A DNA stretch of 45,572 nucleotides. Origin: Gallionella sp. (lineage in GTDB: Bacteria > Pseudomonadota > Gammaproteobacteria > Burkholderiales > Gallionellaceae). Shown in pieces: positions 15,201-21,779 of this stretch. Both the position numbers and the translations under genes were made by a program. Within the stretch, counting starts at the first letter, position 1, and each line of letters begins with the position of its first letter. The DNA lies in assembly GCA_024654105.1 (NCBI GenBank), contig JANLID010000046.1, forward strand, positions 1 through 45,572, written 5' to 3'. The notes under the pieces were generated by a model that did not search any database, was not told where the DNA came from, and was given only the letters and a program-made list of their open reading frames with translations.

Positions 15201-16411
15201 TGTTGCAGGATCAGACCACGCAGATTGTATCCGGCGACGGCATGCAGGCGGTGCTGATGCATGACCAGACCGGAAAGATCATCCTGGCGAATGCCTTGAC
15301 CGTGGATCAGACGGGGCAGGTAGCGCTCGGCAATTCGTGGCTTGGAACCCAGACCGGCGCGATTGTTTCGGCGGCAACCGTTGCGCAGGCGCAATCCGGG
15401 CAGATCGCCGGTGCTGTTGTCGGCGGGAACGCGCTGACGGCGCAGCAACTCACGCAACTCGCCGCCGTCAACGCGGGGCAGGGAATCGTTCAAACCCTGC
15501 TGAACGGCCAGACCGCTCAAATCATTGGCGGTAATCTGGTATTGAAAGATCAATCCGGCCTCATCATAACCAGCAACGCGATCCTGCAGGACCAGGCCGG
15601 GAAGCTAACGCTAGGCAATTCCCTCGTCGGCACGCAGACGGCCAAGATCATCACCGGCAACGCGACGCAGGATGTCATCAAGAACATCACGGAGCAGAAT
15701 AAAGCCTATCCTGCGGATCAACTTGCAGCGCTTATCGAAAGCGGCGGATTACAGTCGGACAGCCTACAAGGGATTTTGAGCGCAAACGACACAACGGTAT
15801 TGCTCATGCGGCGACTGGTGGATTCGATCGAACAAAATATAGTACAGGATGAGGCGGAGAAAGCAGCTCGCATAGCAGCGGCTGCGGCGGCAGAGGCGGC
15901 AGTAATAGCAGAGCGCGAGAAGGCGCTTAAAATTTCAGAAACTACCGCCGCCTACAAAGGCCAGCAGGCGGTTAGCGATGTTGCGCTCGCGACGTTTAAG
16001 AGCACGATAGCACAGACCGGCGTTGAGCAAGCGGTCGCGCAACAACAAGATATTACTAGCGGCACTGCGTTTGGCTACAAATATTTCACTTACTACCCAG
16101 GACAAGAGGCAATAATTGCCGCGACCCGCGATGCTCAGGCAGCGTATGGGGATGCGTTCGCAAAGGCTTATGATTTGTATAAGGCGATCCCCACTTACGC
16201 AGTCGGCACCAGCTTCGTGCCGAGCACCGGCCCGGCGATCCTGCACCGTGGCGAGCGCGTCATGAATTCTGCGGCGAACGATGAGCTAGTCACCGAGATT
16301 CGTTTGTTGCGGAAGGAAGTCGCCAGCCTGCAAAAAAATGCGGCGCGCACTGCCGATACGCTTGAGGCCGTTTCCTACGGGCAGCGCTCATTCTCTACGG
16401 AGGCGGCGTGA
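12248..16411 (+). CDS. Tape measure protein
   Basis: 1387 residues from ATG 12248 (GGAGAG upstream); the ORF's longer start is rejected because it would begin inside the terminator. The N-terminal third is helical (FASLARLSKDMNEAKSIV) with a hydrophobic segment (ALGIGFGVIGFG). The centre has coiled coil and a Gly/Ala-rich hydrophobic stretch with WGWAALAAAAVAAYIIG at about 600. Residues about 1005-1140 contain a duplicated segment with repeated DQ(T/S/A)G units. It sets tail length and is ejected during infection. A tail of roughly 200 nm would follow from about 0.15 nm per residue. Confidence 0.95.
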   Translation: MLAGALEIQMFASLARLSKDMNEAKSIVSRTSRSIESAAAMATRALGALGIGFGVIGFGRFIKGIIDSQDELSKLSQKLNISVEQLAGLRHAADLAGVSGEALTKGFKSLSSQMFDASTGLLESKRNFGLLGIEVKNTDGTLRGTQAVMLQVADKFAGMRDGAAKSALAVKLFGKAGLDMIPMLNEGSAAIAAMIAEGQRLNPVTAESAKQAETFNDNMDRVGKTLKGGFIEAMNTAMPWISDISVAMARAAKDAGFWTAALVGLGGAITHIFGLSDLQKAKERIGEIDKALSMARKQLEAGSLSPPGASDSAFSFLIPDVKLTDAALASIRKVVTTLEAEKAKLVAANADPKAPAKALATLGIPDEDTLKKAGVEAARYRKMDADGWVKHIEAMTEEYENELKMMRELDADENKERKSARATNLAGEIAMYEAIVQADFEATKAIAEAEIAAAKQVDDVQKRLNEERQREFMDLFRTVEGTGKQVWTILTAGGEGMAKSVGKAIKASIWDLLYQMTLRKWTISIGATLSGTASSASAASNGISYLGAAGNIASFAGSAGLWGSAAAGPAVTSTFGAVASGAGYAGAGSTGLMGTAGATLAAIPGWGWAALAAAAVAAYIIGSDDGDAQRTGNWTGAFGQSTASTQNRWFGNDMIESGRQFSAELAASEQQIASLLKLSSDQTSQINAALGALSGKQYGFGMEHTDWLKSGAPQAIAADRLRVIAESLGISVEALAQKMIDAQKVIDLAPQKLQLEIDLMKAQGDAAGALAAERKRELDALDPTLRALKNQIYAAQDLATAANDVAAAANDAGDAIARLADLLSETQNAVNEQIGQSRSASQAARAAAESFKQIGVALADAVTKIRGGGKAGAAGRLDALFGTAMMGNAAALSALPQAGQDFLAASLASSRTSLDFARDQAKVVAMLSKAQIVSEGMVNWNEYQATLLEAQTGILESIRDQLALPSPDAAILTQQMEMLGTIADLLQDQTTQIVSGDGMQAVLMHDQTGKIILANALTVDQTGQVALGNSWLGTQTGAIVSAATVAQAQSGQIAGAVVGGNALTAQQLTQLAAVNAGQGIVQTLLNGQTAQIIGGNLVLKDQSGLIITSNAILQDQAGKLTLGNSLVGTQTAKIITGNATQDVIKNITEQNKAYPADQLAALIESGGLQSDSLQGILSANDTTVLLMRRLVDSIEQNIVQDEAEKAARIAAAAAAEAAVIAEREKALKISETTAAYKGQQAVSDVALATFKSTIAQTGVEQAVAQQQDITSGTAFGYKYFTYYPGQEAIIAATRDAQAAYGDAFAKAYDLYKAIPTYAVGTSFVPSTGPAILHRGERVMNSAANDELVTEIRLLRKEVASLQKNAARTADTLEAVSYGQRSFSTEAA

Positions 16412-16737
16412 TTTCTATAATTTCGATTGCTGACGGCGTACTGCGTGATCGTGCCGCCGCGTTCAAGCTGGTCAAGGGCAGGCTGTATGTCATCGGCGCG
16501 CATCGATCTTACGATGCCACGCTCTATACAGAGGTAGACGCCGATTCTTCCGCATTCGAGATCGGTGCGGCATCGTGGAATGGAAGCGCATGGCAGGCAT
16601 ACCCTGCGCCCAAGCCTGATACGAGCGCAGCAGACGGCTATCGCGCGAGTCTGTTACGCAAGGCACGAAAGTTGGAACGGATGGGCGACATTACTGGCGC
16701 GCTCAATGAGCGGTTGAAAATCTTGACAGGAGAATGA
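16408..16737 (+). CDS. Putative tail-associated protein, 109 residues
   Basis: GTG start overlapping the tape measure stop. The N-terminal half is beta-rich (ISIISIADGV...LVKGRLYVIGAH...TEVDADSSAF) and the C-terminus is a charged helix (YRASLLRKARKLERMGD). Position after the tape measure points to a tail-tip or distal tail component. No family recognised. Confidence 0.55.
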   Translation: MISIISIADGVLRDRAAAFKLVKGRLYVIGAHRSYDATLYTEVDADSSAFEIGAASWNGSAWQAYPAPKPDTSAADGYRASLLRKARKLERMGDITGALNERLKILTGE

Positions 16738-16738
16738 A

Positions 16739-17011
16739 ATGGCTACGACTCGAATCGCATACAGCACGGCAAGCGCAGTAGGGAAAGAAATCGCGGAGTT
16801 TGTCGACGCAACGATGGACGCACTTGCAAGAGGGCGCAGACTCAAGGCGCAGTTTTTGGCAATGGCTTCGGACGCGCCGGCAATCGAAGCGGAGGTCGGC
16901 GGGATGGTTGCTGGCACCGGCAACGATCTGTGGTACGTGCTCAATCAGGGTGTTGTCGCGATCGACGTGGACGCTGTGAATATCGAACTGGCGAAGCTGG
17001 ACCAGGGCTGA
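16739..17011 (+). CDS. Hypothetical tail-region protein, 90 residues
   Basis: Started by GACAGGAG. Alpha-helical first half (AVGKEIAEFVDATMDALARG), then a Gly-rich turn and beta segment. Probably a minor tail or assembly protein by position; not recognised. Confidence 0.55.
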   Translation: MATTRIAYSTASAVGKEIAEFVDATMDALARGRRLKAQFLAMASDAPAIEAEVGGMVAGTGNDLWYVLNQGVVAIDVDAVNIELAKLDQG

Positions 17012-17015
17012 TTCG

Positions 17016-18101
17016 ATGAGGGTCATACCGCCAATTGAAATTTTAGACGCGCATTTTACGTCTAGCGACGCGACCGAGCCGTGGGCGCCCGCCGCCTACG
17101 CTGGCGGTACGACTTACGCGGCAGGCGACATCATTCAGGTTGCGGCGGATTTTTCAATCTACAAATCCCTTGCCGCAAGTAATACCGGAAACACGCCGAA
17201 CGTATCCCCGCTTTGGTGGACCAGACTTGGCCCGACCGAGCTGGCCTACAACAGCGGGACCACCTATGCGCTAGGCGATACCGTTTCATCGGCAACGACG
17301 CATCGCGTGTACGAATCTCTTGCGGCTGGCAACATCGGTAATCCGCTGCCCGTGTCGCCTGAGACGACCACGACGAAATGGCTCGATATCGGGCCGAACA
17401 ATCGCTGGGCGATGTTCGATCTTGAGCGGAACACAAAAACTATTTTCGCTTCGCCGCTTGTCGTGCAGTTGGCGCCTGGGGTGCGGATTCGCGCAATTGC
17501 GATGCTCGGGCTTGATGCTACATCGGTATTTGTGGAAATGGACGATGTAGTCGGCTCACCGCAGAATAATCACTACAGCGCGGACGTAAATTTGCAGGAA
17601 CGGACCGACCCGGTTACGGATTGGTACGACTATTTTTTCCTGGAGTTCGGTAACAAAGCCGCATTCGTCCTGTTCGATCTGCCGCGCTATGCAGGCGATA
17701 TCCTGACTGTGACTGTTACCAATACAGGCGGGCCTGCCGCAGTCGGCGCGCTGGTGATTGGAACAGATCAATACCTGGGCGAGACCGAACACGGCGCCGA
17801 ATCGGACGCACTCAATTTCAGCGTGATCGACAGAGACTTTGCAGGCAATTTAGCAACGCTAGTGCCGCGCCGGTCTATCCCGAAAGTCAATCAACTCGTC
17901 AAGGCGCAGAAAACGGCAACGCGGGATATTTTCAACCTTCGCACGGCCTTGAACGCAGTGCCTGCCGTGTGGACCAGCCTTGACGATTCTGACGATGACT
18001 GGTTCGAGCCGTTCCTGATCCTCGGCATTTATCGCAAATTCACTATCAACGCCGCTGATCCTGTTTATGCAGATATTTCGTTGGACGTGGAAGAAATCTA
18101 G
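17016..18101 (+). CDS. Tail-tip protein with two carbohydrate-binding-like modules
   Basis: 361 residues. Two tandem modules resemble CBM5/12 chitin-binding domains: GGTTYAAGDIIQV...YKSLAASNTGNTP..WW (about 30-70) and SGTTYALGDTVSS...YESLAAGNIGNP...W (about 79-125), each with the Tyr-x-x-Gly-Asp and terminal Trp signatures. The remainder starts WAMFDLERNT and is beta-rich, ending YRKFTINAADPVYADISLDVEEI, as in phage baseplate or tail-tip proteins. It probably binds host surface glycans during adsorption. Confidence 0.7.
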   Translation: MRVIPPIEILDAHFTSSDATEPWAPAAYAGGTTYAAGDIIQVAADFSIYKSLAASNTGNTPNVSPLWWTRLGPTELAYNSGTTYALGDTVSSATTHRVYESLAAGNIGNPLPVSPETTTTKWLDIGPNNRWAMFDLERNTKTIFASPLVVQLAPGVRIRAIAMLGLDATSVFVEMDDVVGSPQNNHYSADVNLQERTDPVTDWYDYFFLEFGNKAAFVLFDLPRYAGDILTVTVTNTGGPAAVGALVIGTDQYLGETEHGAESDALNFSVIDRDFAGNLATLVPRRSIPKVNQLVKAQKTATRDIFNLRTALNAVPAVWTSLDDSDDDWFEPFLILGIYRKFTINAADPVYADISLDVEEI

Positions 18102-18122
18102 CAAGCAACTAAAGGAAACATC

Positions 18123-18776
18123 ATGGCACTGACCCCGCTTCCCGATCCGCCGCAGACTGCTGATCCTGCTAACTTTGCCACCAAGGCCGATGCGCTTGTC
18201 GCCGCGCTGGCGACGATGGTGACCGAAATCAATTCCGGCGGAGTTGCGTTGACTGGCGGAACGGTTAGCACTTTAACCGTTACCGGCGTGACTACGCTTG
18301 CGGCGGGTACCGTAGGAGCGCCGTCGCTTTGCTTTTCAACAGATACGACAACTGGGTTCTATCGTATAGGGGCAAATAATGTAGGTTTCGCAATTAGCGG
18401 GGTAAAGTTTTTAGATATTAGCGCTGTCGGTCTTGACATTGGTGCCGGCGGCATCGTGCCAGAGGTTCTGCAAACCGTCGCGCTCCAAAACAGTTGGGTT
18501 AATTTCGGTGGTACTGAAATAACTTTTGGGTATTGGAAAGATTCCGTTGGAATGGTGCATATACAGGGCGGCATCAAAAGTGGCACGGTTACTGCGGGGA
18601 CATTAGTATTCACGCTTCCAAGCAGCTATCGCCCATATGCCGTGATCGAGCTTGGTGGTTTTTCGGATTCTGGCTATTGGGCGATAACTATTGATGCAGC
18701 AGGCGCAGCAACTATAAAACTTGCTCCGGCAAACACATTTGCATCCTTGAATGGAATGAGTTTTAGAGCTGCATAG
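18123..18776 (+). CDS. Tail fibre-like protein
   Basis: 217 residues preceded by AAAGGAAA. The start (PLPDPPQTADPANFATKADALVAAL) is a common fibre N-terminus that docks to the tail. A repetitive beta stretch follows (LTGGTVSTLTVTGVTTLAAGTVG) and then a C-terminal domain with FGYWKDSVGMVHIQGGI and FTLPSSYRP, found at receptor-binding fibre ends. Probable host-recognition protein. Confidence 0.8.
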   Translation: MALTPLPDPPQTADPANFATKADALVAALATMVTEINSGGVALTGGTVSTLTVTGVTTLAAGTVGAPSLCFSTDTTTGFYRIGANNVGFAISGVKFLDISAVGLDIGAGGIVPEVLQTVALQNSWVNFGGTEITFGYWKDSVGMVHIQGGIKSGTVTAGTLVFTLPSSYRPYAVIELGGFSDSGYWAITIDAAGAATIKLAPANTFASLNGMSFRAA

Positions 18777-18791
18777 CCCACAGGAGAAATA

Positions 18792-18983
18792 ATGTTACCA
18801 GACCAAGCAATGTTCAACGAAGCCAATATCTCCCGCACTCTAGTCGCTGACGCACTAGCCGGACGGTGCGCGCAACTGGCTGGGGAGAAGGCGCAGCTTG
18901 AGAATCAGCTAGCCGAGTACGCCGCGAAATTCGAGGCGATGAAAAAGGAAGTCGAAGATTTGAAAGCCGCGCAGGATAAATAA
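18792..18983 (+). CDS. Coiled-coil protein, 63 residues
   Basis: AGGAGA precedes the ATG. The C-terminal two thirds are uninterrupted heptads (LAGEKAQLENQLAEYAAKF...). It lies between the fibre and lysis genes; no function recognised. Confidence 0.6.
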   Translation: MLPDQAMFNEANISRTLVADALAGRCAQLAGEKAQLENQLAEYAAKFEAMKKEVEDLKAAQDK

Positions 18984-18999
18984 GCGAAAGGAACGCGCC

Positions 19000-19296
19000 A
19001 TGCAATTAGCTGATGTCTCTTTGTTCAACATTCTTGTGTCATTGCTGATGGTCGTATTCGGCTTTCTACTGAATCGCGTGTTCGGCGAGATCGACAAAAT
19101 ATCCGCTGCGAATGGGAAGCTCAAAGATGAATTGCTTCGGGATTACGTGCCGAAGGAGGACTTTATTCGACACTCAGAACAAGAGATTCGCACATCGGAG
19201 AAGATGGCTGAAAACATCGGCAAGCGGTTCGACAAGCTGGACATCTTGCTCGAAGCGGTACGTGTGAAACAGCAGACCAGATCGTCTGACAAATGA
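19000..19296 (+). CDS. Membrane-anchored coiled-coil protein, lysis cassette (i-spanin-like or holin accessory)
   Basis: 98 residues. One N-terminal membrane segment (FNILVSLLMVVFGFLLN) is followed by a soluble charged coiled coil (ISAANGKLKDELLRDYVPKEDF... KRFDKLDILLEAV). The stop overlaps the start of a lipoprotein gene, which is the usual layout of an inner-membrane/outer-membrane spanin pair that fuses the membranes at lysis. The PKEDF...KLDILLE pattern is also seen in accessory phage membrane proteins, so the assignment is tentative. Confidence 0.55.
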   Translation: MQLADVSLFNILVSLLMVVFGFLLNRVFGEIDKISAANGKLKDELLRDYVPKEDFIRHSEQEIRTSEKMAENIGKRFDKLDILLEAVRVKQQTRSSDK

Positions 19297-19508
19297 AAAC
19301 CGCTCTATTGTTTGTTGCCCTGTTACTTACCGGATGCGCGAGCGTGCCCCAGCTTCCGCCGTGCGAGCAAGTGCCGATGATGGTGATCCCTACGGCCAAC
19401 GGTAATCTGTTCGCGTTTTCCGAGACCGGCATTCTCGCGCTTGCCGGCATGATTAAGGATGTGCAAGATCGGGAGTGCCGGATCAAGGGAGAGGAGGCGG
19501 AATCATGA
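19293..19508 (+). CDS. Lipoprotein of the lysis cassette (o-spanin-like)
   Basis: 71 residues; the ATG overlaps the previous stop. Signal peptide with lipobox LTGC (MKTALLFVALLLTGCASVP); the mature part has two further cysteines and a proline-rich start (PQLPPCEQVP), as in outer-membrane spanins. The stop overlaps the holin start (ATGA). Spanin role inferred from position and architecture. Confidence 0.65.
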   Translation: MKTALLFVALLLTGCASVPQLPPCEQVPMMVIPTANGNLFAFSETGILALAGMIKDVQDRECRIKGEEAES

Positions 19509-20014
19509 ACGAACTGATCAAACTCGCACCAACGATACTCGGCTTTCTCGGCGGTCCCGCGGGTGGCCTCGCCGGAGCAGGGTTGCAGTGGCTCGCCGGG
19601 AAACTCGGCGCCAAGGACTCCACGGTTAGCGCCATCAAGGACGCGCTGCAAGGCTTCCGGCCCGAAGACGCCATCGCGCTGCGCAAACTGGACATCGAGT
19701 TCCAAGAGTTCGCGATGGCGAATGGGATCAAGATCGACTTGGCACAAATTGCAGTTAACCAGGAGGAAGCGAAGTCGCTCAACGTGTTCGTCGCAGGCTG
19801 GCGGCCATTCGTCGGTTGGGTGTGCGGCGCGGGCCTCGCTTACGTGGCGCTGGTGGAACCCCTCGCGCGCTTCATCGCGCAGGTGGCATTCGGGTACGCA
19901 GGCGCGTTCCCCGCGATCGATACTTCGCTGACCATGCAAGTGCTGATCGGCATGTTGGGTCTGGGCGCAATGCGCAGCGTGGAAAAAGTCAAAGACGCAG
20001 AAGATAATCGATGA
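19505..20014 (+). CDS. Holin, three-transmembrane family
   Basis: 169 residues. A glycine-rich hydrophobic N-terminal segment (LGFLGGPAGGLAGAG), a helical soluble centre (IALRKLDIEFQEFAM), then WRPFVGWVCGAGLAYVALVEPL and a third hydrophobic segment (MQVLIGMLGLGAM). This is the pattern of the 3TM holin family. It would form inner-membrane holes to release or activate the lysozyme encoded next. Confidence 0.8.
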   Translation: MNELIKLAPTILGFLGGPAGGLAGAGLQWLAGKLGAKDSTVSAIKDALQGFRPEDAIALRKLDIEFQEFAMANGIKIDLAQIAVNQEEAKSLNVFVAGWRPFVGWVCGAGLAYVALVEPLARFIAQVAFGYAGAFPAIDTSLTMQVLIGMLGLGAMRSVEKVKDAEDNR

Positions 20015-20139
20015 CCTACATACACCGCCGTACGGCCGCTAAAGCCATACCAAGGGCTATCCTAGCCAAAGACTGCCGTGGACGCCCTACGCTGGCCCTT
20101 ACGTGGCTGTGGCGCACGTTTCTGTGGACGCCAGCATGA
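20011..20139 (+). CDS. 42-residue basic peptide between holin and lysozyme (tentative)
   Basis: ATG overlaps the holin stop (ATGA), and its own TGA overlaps the lysozyme ATG. Its first codons (ATGACCTAC) match those of the lysozyme gene. The peptide is basic with a Trp-rich end (LALTWLWRTFLWTPA). It may be a real regulator of lysis or only a device that couples lysozyme translation to the holin. Confidence 0.35.
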   Translation: MTYIHRRTAAKAIPRAILAKDCRGRPTLALTWLWRTFLWTPA

Positions 20140-20558
20140 CCTACCTCGAAATAGCCCAGGCGCAGCTGCCCATAGACGAAGGCGTCATTTCGCACGCCTA
20201 TCAAGATAGTCTTGGGTTCTGGACAATCGGGGTGGGCAGGCTGATCGATCAGCGCAGGGGCGGGAAGCTATCCGAGGACGAAATAGCCCTGCTGCTCAAG
20301 AATGACATTGCCGAAGCCGACAAGTCAGCCAGGGCTGTATTCCCGGCCTTCGACAGCCTCTCAGAGCCGCGCAAGGCGGTACTGGTGAACATGGCCTTCA
20401 ACCTCGGTCAAGCGCGTCTGGCGGGCTTTGTGAACACCCTGAGGGCCCTTGCGGACGGAAGGTACGACGACGCGGCAGACGGTATGCTGGCGAGCAAGTG
20501 GGCTGTTCAGGTAGGTGCCCGGGCGCATCGGCTGGCCGGGATCATGCGGGCGGGGTAA
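20136..20558 (+). CDS. T4-type lysozyme (GH24 muramidase), endolysin
   Basis: 140 residues from ATG 20136. The catalytic region DEGVISHAYQDSLGFWTIGVG matches the Glu...Asp...Thr triad pattern of GH24 lysozymes (E in DEG, D in QDS, T in WTIG). Downstream helices (AVLVNMAFNLGQ, FVNTLRALADG, SKWAVQVGARAHRLAGIM) are typical of the C-terminal lobe. It has no signal peptide, so it relies on the holin to reach peptidoglycan. Confidence 0.9.
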   Translation: MTYLEIAQAQLPIDEGVISHAYQDSLGFWTIGVGRLIDQRRGGKLSEDEIALLLKNDIAEADKSARAVFPAFDSLSEPRKAVLVNMAFNLGQARLAGFVNTLRALADGRYDDAADGMLASKWAVQVGARAHRLAGIMRAG

Positions 20559-20559
20559 T

Positions 20560-20637
20560 GTGCAACCCGGCAGCCCCGAATGGTGGGAGGCGGTCAGGAA
20601 GGCGGCGCAGTGGCGGGCAAAGGTTGGGGCGCGGTAG
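20560..20637 (+). CDS. 25-residue peptide after the endolysin (tentative)
   Basis: A GTG two bases after the lysozyme stop opens a peptide with plausible composition (MQPGSPEWWEAVRKAAQWR...), ending just before the terminator. No ribosome site distinct from coupling. Low certainty. Confidence 0.3.
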   Translation: MQPGSPEWWEAVRKAAQWRAKVGAR

Positions 20638-20646
20638 GCAAATGAA

Positions 20647-20667
20647 AAGCCCCCGATGTGGGGGCTT
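20647..20667 (+). terminator. Bidirectional terminator after the lysis genes
   Basis: AAGCCCCC (20647-20654) / GGGGGCTT (20660-20667) around GATGT, flanked by A's on the left and T's on the right, so it can serve the rightward late transcript and the leftward gene that ends at 20695. Confidence 0.8.
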
Positions 20668-20694
20668 AGGTTTGTGCAGGCCGTGGCCGCAGGT

Positions 20695-21003
20695 TCAGGT
20701 ATAAGGTCTGTGAGTCGGCGCCGTGGCCACACCGAGCCGCCCACCTCCTGAGGCGGCGCTTTGGGGCGCGATCAGCGCGACGGCATTGCCGGCGACGATT
20801 GGCGAGTTCACAGTCAATTTACAATCGGCCTGCGCCGCCGAGGGCGTACTAAGCCCAAGGGCAGGCACCGCATCGACTTGCACCGCAGTCGGCATTGGCG
20901 CGAGATACTTGGTATCCGCGCTTACGCCAACAGGCGCAGCGATGGCGGAAAGGCCGAATAGCGCGGCGAAGATGATCCACGCCGCAATCAGGAGATACCG
21001 CAT
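20695..21003 (-). CDS. Secreted or membrane-anchored small protein
   Basis: 102 residues with AAAGGAG six bases before the ATG. A signal peptide or N-terminal anchor (MRYLLIAAWIIFAALFGLSAIAA) is followed by a low-complexity Ala/Val/Ser-rich periplasmic part. No family known. It may be a lysogenic-conversion or envelope protein. Confidence 0.65.
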   Translation of the reverse strand: MRYLLIAAWIIFAALFGLSAIAAPVGVSADTKYLAPMPTAVQVDAVPALGLSTPSAAQADCKLTVNSPIVAGNAVALIAPQSAASGGGRLGVATAPTHRPYT

Positions 21004-21076
21004 AATTGCTCCTTTCCTGTTACCGGCAGACCGTACCGGCGCGGTTTCGAGTAGCTACCCGTTACCGGGAAGTTTC

Positions 21077-21105
21077 ATCGTACTAGATTTCGGTTTCCTT
21101 AGCAA
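21077..21105 (-). promoter_or_regulatory. Possible leftward promoter in intergenic 21004-21282
   Basis: On the minus strand TTGCTA, 17 bp, TACGAT, upstream of the gene at 21003. The rest of this 280-base gap holds a small hairpin (AGCGGC/GCCGCT, 21122-21140), a weak ATAGCC/GGCTAT stem near 21152-21180 and an AT-rich stretch; no gene is seen. Confidence 0.35.
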
Positions 21106-21268
21106 CATCACCCCTAGCCATAGCGGCAATGAGCGCCGCTGTTTCGTAGGTTCATAGCCTGTAACAGAGTGAAAGGCTATATTTGTTAGAGTATCACGGC
21201 TTTTTGCAGGTTCGGCCTAAAAGTACAGACGCTTTCAATAAGTAGTTGAAAATAAACAATAACAATTT

Positions 21269-21306
21269 GCTGAAAATGTGATCTATATCATTGACACGTT
21301 TTCAGC
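21269..21306 (-). terminator. 12-bp hairpin, possible leftward terminator
   Basis: GCTGAAAATGTG (21269-21280) pairs with CACGTTTTCAGC (21295-21306) with one G-T pair and a 14-base loop. It spans the stop codon of the gene at 21283 and on the minus strand is followed by AAATTGTTATTG. Not GC-rich, so efficiency is uncertain. Confidence 0.5.
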
Positions 21307-21666
21307 CTTTAGGCTCATTAGTATGGAAACGGCTCGCTTGTGATCTTCTGTGATTCCGGTAAGAAACAGATTTGAACTCCCGAGGCATTTCCCATCTTTG
21401 TACAAGCTACCCGTTATGGCGTCCATATAAAAGTTCGGCTGGTGGTCGCAAAATACGCGACCGTTACTAGAAACGCACAGCTTATGCTCTTTGATCCATT
21501 TCGCTTTTGATGCTCTTGTGGCGCCTGCATTAAAACATTCCCTGGCAATGGCGTAGCTTCCGTGGTCGCTAATAACAAGAATTCTTTCTCTATCCTTCGC
21601 CGCCACCCGGCTTGTATACTTCGTGTATTCCCGTTCTTTCATTATCCGCATATTTCCTCCGTTCAT
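21283..21666 (-). CDS. Hypothetical protein, about 122-127 residues
   Basis: The first ATG overlaps the preceding stop; an internal GGAGGA suggests the second ATG (21651) may be used instead. More AT-rich than its neighbours. The sequence (ILVISDHGSYAIARECFNAGATRASKAKW..., NGRVFCDHQPNFYMDAITG) suggests a small globular protein, possibly with helix-turn-helix character at SYAIARE; no family recognised. Confidence 0.55.
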   Translation of the reverse strand: MNGGNMRIMKEREYTKYTSRVAAKDRERILVISDHGSYAIARECFNAGATRASKAKWIKEHKLCVSSNGRVFCDHQPNFYMDAITGSLYKDGKCLGSSNLFLTGITEDHKRAVSILMSLKAENVSMI

Positions 21667-21779
21667 TCCGTCTTCGCCTGCTGAAGTCGTTCGCCAAGCA
21701 GAACAAGCCCCTTAATCTGCTGGCAGTTGTAAAGTAATTCTTTACAACTCAAGCAAAATTCGAAAGTGTATTTAGGCAC
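21663..21779 (-). CDS. 38-residue Cys-containing protein (tentative)
   Basis: GTG start inside the last codons of the Ea22-like gene; its TGA overlaps the next ATG. Contains FCLSCKELLYNC, a possible metal-binding knot. Overlaps at both ends favour translation. Confidence 0.45.
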   Translation of the reverse strand: MPKYTFEFCLSCKELLYNCQQIKGLVLLGERLQQAKTE

